NCBI RefSeq assembly: GCF_044923475.1
Contig: NZ_CP137338.1
Coordinates: 1,550,001-1,614,000, forward strand
Direction: 5' to 3'
Origin: JAAURS01 sp044923475
Lineage (GTDB): Bacteria; Cyanobacteriota; Cyanobacteriia; Thermosynechococcales; Thermosynechococcaceae
DNA: 64,000 nt
The number at the start of each line of letters is the position of its first letter. Within the stretch, counting starts at the first letter, position 1. Under the pieces are notes generated by a model. The model had not been told where the DNA came from. It saw only the letters and a list, made by a program, of their open reading frames with translations, and made no database searches. The position numbers and the translations under genes were made by a program. Below are positions 36,101 to 43,000 of the stretch, piece after piece.

Positions 36101-37831
36101 ATGAAAAGTTTATTTATCTTGGGCGGCGCATTAGCGCTATCCTCTCTTGCAACCGTAACTTTGGCGACAGAGGTAACAGATCCCTTAACGACTGCAGCCC
36201 CTGAGACTCAGCCAGCAGCAGCTCCGTTTAGCACGTTTCAAGTGATTCCATCAGAGGAGCAAGAGCAGTCTCAGGTTACGGCAGTCTCTCAGCTTTCCGA
36301 CGTACAGCCTACAGATTGGGCATTTCAGGCTCTCCAGTCCTTAGTCGAGCGGTACGGCTGTATTGCCGGATACCCGGACGGCACCTTTAAGGGAAATCGC
36401 GCTTCGACCCGTTACGAATTGGCTGCTGCACTGAATGCGTGCTTGGACCAGATTAGCGACAGGTTTGCCACCAAAGAAGACCTAGCAACGGTCAAAGCCC
36501 TCCAAGAAGAATTTAAAACAGAGTTAGCCACGCTTAAAGGCCGCGTTGACGGTCTTGAAGCTCGCACTAAAACCCTTGAAGCCCAGCAGTTTTCGACGAC
36601 GACTAAACTTTCCGGCGAAGTAATTTTCCAAGGAGCCGTATCAAGCAATACTACTTCCTTACCATCTGGGATCTTCGCAAATCCACCTCTCGATTCCTTC
36701 TTTTCAGCTTCGGGAGATAATGTAACCTTTTTACACCGAGCCACTCTCTCTTTATTAACAAGTTTTTCTGGTAAAGATCTGTTGATTACAAGTCTCCAAG
36801 AAGGGAGCTACCCTATCCCTGGATTTAATTTTCCTCCTGGAGGAGGTGCGACGGTCACGAGCTATCAAGGTACTTTAGCCCCTTCACTGAATCAAGTTTC
36901 GACGGGCAATGTCGGTCTTTACTATCTTGGATATCGTTTTCCCGTCTTTCAAGGCAAAGGAACTGTCTTTGCCACTGCAGTTGGGGGTGAGCTAAGCGAC
37001 TTCACCGACACACTAAACCCATTTTTTGATAGCGATGGACAGGGATCCTTATCAGGGTTTGGGATTCGAAACCCAATCTATCGACACATCAGCGGTAAGC
37101 TTACAGGTGCTGCTTCTGGAACTGGAGCGGGGGCAAATTTCAACGTCACAGATAAGCTAAATTTTGCTGTAGGGTATCTAGCTCCTAGTAACGTTGCTGC
37201 AACATCAAATGCGATTTTTACCTCTGCTGACTTTGCTACAAATGGCGGTTTATTTGGCGGAGATTATGCTGCAATTGCCCAGATAACTTATAAGCCACTA
37301 AAGAATCTCGGATTGGGGTTGACTTACGTACGAAGCTATCAAAACTCTGTCTCAACTCAGTTTGGCGGTGGTTCTGGTACGTTTAGAGCTAACTTTCCTT
37401 TCTTAAATACGCCAACTTCAGCAAACTCAGCTGGTTTTCAGTTTTCCTGGCAGCCCAGTACGCGCTTTGCGCTCTCTGGGTGGGCGGGAGCAACCTTTGC
37501 CCAGGCAGAAAATAGCAATAATGCAGGAATTGTTGCAGACGGTGATACGGCAACCATCCTCAATGGTGCGCTTGCTTTTGCTTTCCCCGATCTTTTAATG
37601 AAGGGGGGGATGGCTGGTTTTATCGTTGGTGTTGAGCCTCAAGTAACTTCTAATACTTCACTAATCGGCAAAGATGGCGCTGCAAATATTCACCTTGAAG
37701 GGCTGTATCGTTTCAAGGTGAATGATAATATCTCCATCACTCCAGGTGTGATTGCTGTCATTAACCCTGAAGGCAATAGCGGAAACGATCCCGTTATTAT
37801 TGGTACCATTCGGACAACGTTCACCTTTTAG
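36101..37831 (+). CDS. SLH/OprB-type outer-membrane porin (iron uptake porin family)
   Basis: A 576-residue porin. It has a signal peptide (about 1-22), one SLH domain at about 65-125 (VQPTDWAFQALQSLVERYG, GYPDGTFKGNRASTRYELAA) that anchors to the wall, a short coiled coil (about 130-165) and a beta-barrel rich in aromatic/Gly strands ending in F. This is the layout of cyanobacterial SLH/OprB porins, several of which are involved in iron or other inorganic ion uptake; the cargo is not shown by the sequence. The gene is noticeably less GC-rich than its neighbours. A strong terminator follows. Confidence 0.88.
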   Translation: MKSLFILGGALALSSLATVTLATEVTDPLTTAAPETQPAAAPFSTFQVIPSEEQEQSQVTAVSQLSDVQPTDWAFQALQSLVERYGCIAGYPDGTFKGNRASTRYELAAALNACLDQISDRFATKEDLATVKALQEEFKTELATLKGRVDGLEARTKTLEAQQFSTTTKLSGEVIFQGAVSSNTTSLPSGIFANPPLDSFFSASGDNVTFLHRATLSLLTSFSGKDLLITSLQEGSYPIPGFNFPPGGGATVTSYQGTLAPSLNQVSTGNVGLYYLGYRFPVFQGKGTVFATAVGGELSDFTDTLNPFFDSDGQGSLSGFGIRNPIYRHISGKLTGAASGTGAGANFNVTDKLNFAVGYLAPSNVAATSNAIFTSADFATNGGLFGGDYAAIAQITYKPLKNLGLGLTYVRSYQNSVSTQFGGGSGTFRANFPFLNTPTSANSAGFQFSWQPSTRFALSGWAGATFAQAENSNNAGIVADGDTATILNGALAFAFPDLLMKGGMAGFIVGVEPQVTSNTSLIGKDGAANIHLEGLYRFKVNDNISITPGVIAVINPEGNSGNDPVIIGTIRTTFTF

Positions 37832-37853
37832 TTCAACGTCTACTGCGTTTTCC

Positions 37854-37889
37854 CCAAAAGAAGAGAGCAACTATGCTCTCTTCTTTTGG
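37854..37889 (+). terminator. Strong hairpin terminator after the porin gene
   Basis: CCAAAAGAAGAGAGCA (37854-37869) pairs perfectly with TGCTCTCTTCTTTTGG (37874-37889), a 16-base stem with a four-base loop, 22 bases after the porin stop. The stem's 3' arm contains a T-rich stretch. Confidence 0.85.
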
Positions 37890-38046
37890 ATTCTTCATCA
37901 TTTTTTGCGGTACGTTTCAGTCGCTTGTTTTGTAAACATGGCATCTATCTGTTCGTAATGTAGGCGATAAGCTATCAACCACTCTCACTATTCGTCTCGT
38001 CGATCTTAAGGTTTTATGATCTAGATCACAAAATAATTGAGTAAAA

Positions 38047-38430
38047 ATGATAGCCTGTAAGCATCTGAAGAGTTTACTGCATTGGGGCATGCTCATGCGT
38101 CATCTTATTTCCTTCCTGACGTTGTTTTCGGGGATTTCTATGGCAGCGGCCTATATGCTGCCACTTCAAGCAGCAGTTGCTCCAGCTCGCGAGACCAACG
38201 CGCAGATTGCCGCTACCAACTTAGCTCCTCAGGTCGATCCAGTGGCTAACACTAAAATTGTTTGTAGCCGTAACCGTCCGCTGGCTGTCATTCCTGAGAG
38301 TGCTAAGGTTGCTTCAAACCTTGCACCTCAAGTTGGTGTTTTGGCTTCCAGCATCGTTCAGCTCTTCTGTCGCGACGTTCGCATCAACACGATTGTAGTT
38401 CGCGATTATTGCGCCGTCATTCGCGAGTAG
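38047..38430 (+). CDS. Small secreted protein with internal repeat, unknown
   Basis: A 127-residue protein with a signal peptide (HLISFLTLFSGISMAAAYML; cleavage probably after LQAA or LQAAVA). The mature part contains two related stretches: NLAPQVDPVANTKIVCSRNRPLAVI and NLAPQVGVLASSIVQLFCRDVRINTI, each with NLAPQV and a later Cys. The end, CRDVRINTIVVRDYC, recurs as CEEIRINTIVSKRC in the next protease. No known family. Start choice between 38047, 38089 and 38095 is open. It opens a run of exported proteins. Confidence 0.7.
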   Translation: MIACKHLKSLLHWGMLMRHLISFLTLFSGISMAAAYMLPLQAAVAPARETNAQIAATNLAPQVDPVANTKIVCSRNRPLAVIPESAKVASNLAPQVGVLASSIVQLFCRDVRINTIVVRDYCAVIRE

Positions 38431-38514
38431 TTTAATTTTAATTTTTGAAAAGCTGTTATTTCCGAATCGCTCATTTTCTGAACTAGCGTCCTACCCTACC
38501 TATTGCGTTCTTCC

Positions 38515-40107
38515 ATGAACTCCGCCTATCGCTTAACCGCCCTCTTAATGGGGACAACCGTGATGGTGGCCCAGCCCTTCCACTGGGGAAAGGCTATGGC
38601 AGGCGTCCCCATCGGTAAACTTGCCCCAGAAGTCACCGTTTTTATCCAAGGGGTCAATAACCCTGATAACTTTGGCTCTGGCGTTATTATCGGTCGTTCT
38701 GGGAAAAGCTATACGGTATTGACTGCTGCTCATGTGGTGGCGGCAGCAGATCGATACACGATTCAGGCGAGTGATGGAGTACAGTACTCTCTCCAAAATA
38801 TTCAAAGACTGCCCAACGTGGATATGGCAGTAGTACAGTTTGAAAGCAGCAGCAGCTATACAACCGCTCAGTTGGGTGACTCCGATCAAGTTAGCTTAAC
38901 CACTGGTGTTTATGTGGCTGGGTTTCCAAAACCAGGGCAAAACATTCGAGTGCCAGTTTTGACCATTACCAATGGTGAGATTGCCCAAGTTCTTCCAGCA
39001 AATGCTTCTGTGGACGGATATGGACTGGCTTATACAAACTCAACGCGTGCTGGGATGAGTGGAGGGCCTGTATTCAACAGTGAAGGACAGGTTGTTGCCA
39101 TTCACGGGCGCAAGGAGGGCGAGGCAGGCGGGGGAGCCACGAATGGAGCTTGGTTAAATCTGGGCATTCCGATCAATCGTTATAAAACGGCAGGCAAAGG
39201 CAGCAGTCAAGTCGCCAGAGCTTCATTTGTCGATACGCAGCAGCAGAACGCGAGAGAAGAAGCTCAACGGCAGGCGGCGTTAGAGGCTCAGAAGAAAGCT
39301 CAAGAGCAGTCTCAACTGGCTCAAGAGAAAGCAGCCCAACAACAGGCGGCGTTAGAGGCTCAAAAGAAAGCCCAAGAACAGGCCCAAAAGCAAGCCGCTT
39401 TAGAGGCTCAGAAGAAAGCCCAAGAACAGGCCCAAAAGCAAGCCGTTTTAGAGGCTCAGAAGAAAGCCCAAGAACAGGCCCAACGACAGGCGGCGCTGGA
39501 AGCTCAAAAGAAAGCTCAAGAGCAGGCCCAACGGCAAGTCGCTTTAGAGGCTCAGAAAAAAGCTCAAGAGCAAGCCCAACGACAGGCGGCGCTGGAGGTT
39601 CAGAAGAAAAGTCAGGCACAGGCGGCGGCTCAGCAGCAGTCTCGGGGCGCTACTGCCAAGGCCGTTTTAGCGGCAGCATCTCCTTTTTCTGCGGCGATTT
39701 CCCGGTCTCAGCCTGCTGCTCCTCCTTCTAGCCGAGAGGTTTGTGAAGAGATTCGCATTAATACGATTGTTTCGAAGCGCTGTCGAGCAGAATCGGTATT
39801 TCAAGAGTCAGCGTCCGCGCCTAAGTCTGAGAGTAGTGCAGAAAACTATGTCAATAGCGGCAATGCAAAGGTTGCCAGTGGGAGCTATCAGGGTGCGGTA
39901 GAGGATTACAATGCCGCGATTCAGGGTAATTCAAGTTTGGCGATCGCGTTCTTCAACCGAGGTCTCGCTTATTACAAGTTGGGGAAAGAGGACCGGGCGA
40001 TCGCCGATTTTTCCAAAGCCGCCGATCTTTTCAGAGCGCAAGGAGACGCCCAAAAACTACAGAAAACGCAGGACATTCTCCAATCCCTAACCCGAGCTAA
40101 CTCTTAG
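38515..40107 (+). CDS. Secreted trypsin-like serine protease with coiled coil and TPRs
   Basis: A 530-residue exported protein. A signal peptide (about 1-28) is followed by a trypsin-like domain (about 30-225) whose triad residues are visible: His in LTAAHVV, Asp in LPNVDMAVVQ, Ser in RAGMSGGPV. Residues about 254-370 are a Gln/Lys/Glu/Ala tandem-repeat coiled coil. A segment with CEEIRINTIVSKRC resembles the end of the preceding gene's product, and the C-terminus has TPR-like helices (AENYVNSGNAKVASGSYQGA; LAIAFFNRGLAYYKLGK). The ATG at 38515 is preferred over TTG at 38503. Likely a periplasmic protease with a binding tail; targets unknown. Confidence 0.85.
   Translation: MNSAYRLTALLMGTTVMVAQPFHWGKAMAGVPIGKLAPEVTVFIQGVNNPDNFGSGVIIGRSGKSYTVLTAAHVVAAADRYTIQASDGVQYSLQNIQRLPNVDMAVVQFESSSSYTTAQLGDSDQVSLTTGVYVAGFPKPGQNIRVPVLTITNGEIAQVLPANASVDGYGLAYTNSTRAGMSGGPVFNSEGQVVAIHGRKEGEAGGGATNGAWLNLGIPINRYKTAGKGSSQVARASFVDTQQQNAREEAQRQAALEAQKKAQEQSQLAQEKAAQQQAALEAQKKAQEQAQKQAALEAQKKAQEQAQKQAVLEAQKKAQEQAQRQAALEAQKKAQEQAQRQVALEAQKKAQEQAQRQAALEVQKKSQAQAAAQQQSRGATAKAVLAAASPFSAAISRSQPAAPPSSREVCEEIRINTIVSKRCRAESVFQESASAPKSESSAENYVNSGNAKVASGSYQGAVEDYNAAIQGNSSLAIAFFNRGLAYYKLGKEDRAIADFSKAADLFRAQGDAQKLQKTQDILQSLTRANS
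39346..39621. repeat. 48-base tandem repeat inside the protease gene
   Basis: About five and a half consecutive 48-base units (starts 39346, 39394, 39442, 39490, 39538, 39586) encode 16-residue blocks of AALEAQKKAQEQAQKQ type, a coiled coil. A related, irregular unit starts at 39274. Units differ by few bases, so copy number may vary between strains. Confidence 0.9.
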
Positions 40108-40190
40108 CGCTTTTTCAGGACTTCTCGGCTAAAATCTGCTATTAGAATCAATTTCTATTCACTACATCGACGATCGGGAGGAGTGCATCC

Positions 40191-40853
40191 ATGAAAAGAC
40201 AGAAACTTGCTCTAGCAATTGCTTTTGTGACCCTAAGCAGCACCTTAGCTGCAATACCCATCGAATCCGTTTGGGCTCAAGCAAAGAGCGCGCGCTTTTT
40301 TTGCGGGCGCGACGCGACGGGTTCCCCCGCCACGATGGTAGAACCTGCCAATAAAGCGAGAAAACCTGTCGTCCTGATTCGATGGAAATCGCGCTTCTTC
40401 GATGGTGCTGGATATAATCCGGCATACCGCTGCGCCGTCGTGTCGAAGAAGTTTCAGGATGCCTATACTAAAAATCCAAACTTCGTCTTTACAACAACCA
40501 TTGCCAACAGCGAACCCGTCATTTGCGCGGCAGAAAGCCGAGGGGGCGCTTGTACCACGCTACTCTATACCGTAAAACGCGGTTATCAAGATCCCATTCT
40601 GACCATGCTGCGCTTGGAACAAACGCGGGCAGGCGCGTCCGGCCCCCTAAACGAAAGCAGTGGCAGCAGTTCGAGCGAACCCGGCTATGTAGGCGTGCAG
40701 GATCTGATTGCCAACGTCTTGGAGAGCAGCTCTAGCACTTTGCCAACGCCAACTTCGGCAATTTCAAAACCAGCGCCGAGCGAGCGCCCTACCTCCGTTC
40801 GCCCCGTCAAAGCTCCGACAGCCCCCGCTGTAACCCCAAGAGCGCTTTGGTAG
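40191..40853 (+). CDS. COP23-domain secreted protein
   Basis: A 220-residue protein with a signal peptide (about 1-30, ending SVWA) and a COP23 domain (about 33-160): FFCGRDATGSPATM, RCAVVSKKFQDAY, PVICAAESRGGACTTLLYTV and DPILTMLRLE. Four or more cysteines suggest disulfides outside the cytoplasm. The C-terminal 60 residues are Ser/Pro-rich. COP23 is named from a circadian-regulated membrane protein; molecular function is unknown. It lies between two trypsin-like protease genes on the same strand, an arrangement that suggests cooperation. Confidence 0.85.
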   Translation: MKRQKLALAIAFVTLSSTLAAIPIESVWAQAKSARFFCGRDATGSPATMVEPANKARKPVVLIRWKSRFFDGAGYNPAYRCAVVSKKFQDAYTKNPNFVFTTTIANSEPVICAAESRGGACTTLLYTVKRGYQDPILTMLRLEQTRAGASGPLNESSGSSSSEPGYVGVQDLIANVLESSSSTLPTPTSAISKPAPSERPTSVRPVKAPTAPAVTPRALW

Positions 40854-41051
40854 ATCTATCTAAGCCGCGCCGGAAGGAATCTAAATCCGTTAGGAACCCG
40901 TACGATGGCCGGGTTCGATCCTGCATCAATTCGATCGGGATCGGGCTAAGTCCTCCGTCTATAAACTTTTGCGATGGACGATCGGTTTTCCCTCCCGCAT
41001 TCCCATACTAGGGGTATATAGCGTCTTGCCTTTATCCATATCGTTATCAAT

Positions 41052-41915
41052 ATGCGTTTGAATGCTTTGACAGTCGGTATTGCCTTAAGCTGCGGTTTGC
41101 TATCTTTTTCCTGTAGGCCGACATCGGCGTTAGCGCCCGATCGCCCTAGTTCCGCCCGACCTTCAACGCCGCCAGCCTCGCTCCACAGCTTCGCGCTAAC
41201 CCAAAATAAGCTTCAGGGTCTGATGCGGCACGCCCGAGGGATTACGGTGAAAGTCATCGCTGGAGATAATTGGGGTTCCGGTATTTTGGTGCGGCAGCAG
41301 GGACAGCGCTATACCGTATTGACCAACGAGCACGTCCTGTGGATGGGCGATCGCTACACGGTTCAAACCTCTGACGGTAAACAACACCTCGCCCGTCGGG
41401 GAGCATCGGGCGCGTTTGGGAAAAACGATCTGGGGCTGTTGGAATTTGATAAAGGCTCGTCCGCTGGCTCCTATCCAGTGGCAGTATTGGGCTGCTCCCT
41501 AGAGCTATCTGCGGGGACGCCTGTCTACGCTGCAGGGTTTCCACTACCGCTGACCGAGTATTCGAGCAAGGGATTTAAGTTTACGGCTGGGTCGATTTCG
41601 CTGATTCCGGCCAAAGCCCTTGAGGGCGGCTATCAGGTTGGGTATTCCAACGATATTGAAAAAGGAATGAGCGGCGGGCCTGTTCTCAATGCAAAAGGCG
41701 AAGTCATTGCCGTCAACGGCATGCATCAGGAGCCATTGTGGGGAGACCCCTACGTGTTTCAAGACGGATCGAAGCCTAAGTCCAGTCTATTTCAAATGTT
41801 TTCGCGCTCGAGCTGGGCGATTCCGATGGAAACGGCCTTTCGCACGACGGCTTTGACGGCAGCCCATCTTTCCCGTCAGTGTCCCGTGCCAAACATCAAG
41901 CAGGCTCAAGGCTGA
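41052..41915 (+). CDS. Secreted trypsin-like serine protease
   Basis: A 287-residue exported protease. The N-terminus is a signal peptide with a Cys in LLSFSCRP, possibly a lipoprotein site but not a canonical lipobox. The triad is His in LTNEHVL, Asp in GKNDLGLLEF, and Ser in EKGMSGGPV. It resembles the protease at 38515-40107 over the catalytic domain (RYTVLTNEHVL against SYTVLTAAHVV; DRYTVQTSDG against DRYTIQASDG) but lacks the coiled coil and TPRs. Its stop overlaps the DUF309 gene on the other strand by ten bases. Confidence 0.87.
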   Translation: MRLNALTVGIALSCGLLSFSCRPTSALAPDRPSSARPSTPPASLHSFALTQNKLQGLMRHARGITVKVIAGDNWGSGILVRQQGQRYTVLTNEHVLWMGDRYTVQTSDGKQHLARRGASGAFGKNDLGLLEFDKGSSAGSYPVAVLGCSLELSAGTPVYAAGFPLPLTEYSSKGFKFTAGSISLIPAKALEGGYQVGYSNDIEKGMSGGPVLNAKGEVIAVNGMHQEPLWGDPYVFQDGSKPKSSLFQMFSRSSWAIPMETAFRTTALTAAHLSRQCPVPNIKQAQG

Positions 41916-42331
41916 ACTCGCGATCGCCGGAGGGTAGGGATCGCTAAGGGGGTGGCGGGGGGAGTCGGCTCGGAAAACTGGTGCCGGAGCGAGGCACTGG
42001 CTTCGGCAATCCGCTCGGGACCGATAGACCGCAACTGGTCTAGAAGGTCACTGCTGGTATCCAAGAGATAGTTGACGTCGATATTGGCATACTCTGGCTG
42101 GTAAGGCGAGAGACGGCGCACGCCCTCTCCCAGCAAAATGACAGCGCCTCTCCAGTTCTGATTTCCCAAATGGTAGCAGGCCACCGCGATCTGTAAGATG
42201 CCTTGAAAAAAGGTTTTATCCGGCTCTTGGGCTTCAATCCAAAGGGCTTCTAAGGTATCGTGGCATTCGTAAAATCGGCCTTGCTGAAATTCCCGAACGC
42301 CCTGCCAAAACGAGGCGGGAAGTTCTGTCAC
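41906..42331 (-). CDS. DUF309 protein
   Basis: A 141-residue helical DUF309 protein: FYECHDTLEALWIEA, FFQGILQIAVACYHLGNQNW and RGAVILLGEGVRRL. The His-x-x-x-Glu-x-x-Trp element is the family hallmark. Function unknown. The start lies three bases downstream of the ftrC stop on the same strand, so both are likely co-transcribed; its 3' end overlaps the opposing protease gene by ten bases. Confidence 0.87.
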   Translation of the reverse strand: MTELPASFWQGVREFQQGRFYECHDTLEALWIEAQEPDKTFFQGILQIAVACYHLGNQNWRGAVILLGEGVRRLSPYQPEYANIDVNYLLDTSSDLLDQLRSIGPERIAEASASLRHQFSEPTPPATPLAIPTLRRSRVQP

Positions 42332-42334
42332 GAT

Positions 42335-42697
42335 CTAAAACTTGTTGGTTTCGGATCGGATCTCTTCAACGCTGATCTCCTGGCGATCGCCGCAAAAGGG
42401 ATTGTCCGGCGTCAAAAATAACATGCAATGGCATTCCTTGCGTTCGCGCATGGGGACGCAGGGGCAGTTCCAGTAGGCTGCTTCAACTTCTGCTTCTTTA
42501 TCTTCGTAGTAACGGCAAGGGCAGAGAGGCGAACCGAAGTCATCCTTGTGCTTTGCTAAGCCTTCAATGACGACGGCAGTCGTGCCTAGATCGGAACAGA
42601 AATAGGTGCCCGTGCGCTTGGCGTAGGTTTCGGAAAACTTACGCATTGCCTCAAGGCTTTTCTCGGTGCCTTGTTGAGGGCCGCCTGCTGTAGTCAT
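42335..42697 (-). CDS. ftrC: Ferredoxin-thioredoxin reductase catalytic chain
   Basis: The catalytic subunit passes electrons from photosynthetically reduced ferredoxin to thioredoxin through a 4Fe-4S cluster and a redox disulfide. The 120-residue protein contains the conserved cysteines in GSPLCPCRYYEDKEAEV, YWNCPCVPMRERKECHC and an earlier YFCSDLG. This matches the family in length and pattern. The other subunit (ftrV) is not in the window. DUF309 follows after three bases. Confidence 0.96.
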   Translation of the reverse strand: MTTAGGPQQGTEKSLEAMRKFSETYAKRTGTYFCSDLGTTAVVIEGLAKHKDDFGSPLCPCRYYEDKEAEVEAAYWNCPCVPMRERKECHCMLFLTPDNPFCGDRQEISVEEIRSETNKF

Positions 42698-43000
42698 AAC
42701 TTGCTCTCAGTGTTGCTGTCAATGAACGGACTAGTCTTTACCGTATCATCTTTCCAGAAGGTTGCGTTCATAGAATTTTTCAATTCTCGCGGTTGTAATT
42801 TTTTGAGAATTGTTTTGGAAAGGGTCTTTCAGCCAGTGCAACACTGTTAACTTAAGGATGATGAGTTTGCCAAGTCTTGCTTTCGAGAGCATTTTAGAGT
42901 TTGGGGCTAAAAAGTTTAAAGACCTCAATGCAATCGAGGTTTAAGGGGTTCATTTCCCTCGATCCAACAGTGCTGTCTGAGTATTGTCCTAATTACAAAT
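42698..43000. other. 303-base gap, no gene seen
   Basis: Between divergent ftrC and the hydrolase/binding-protein fusion. It should hold both promoters. A 60-codon minus-strand reading frame (42746-42928) has no start context, no homology I recognise, and is not called. Confidence 0.4.

Noticed and set aside
40900..40935. GGGTTCGATCC resembling a tRNA T-loop
   Set aside because: The flanking bases do not form the five-pair stem and no acceptor, D or anticodon arm fits.
42746..42928. 60-codon minus-strand frame ending LLER
   Set aside because: It looks faintly protein-like but has no start signal, no known family and lies in a divergent promoter gap.
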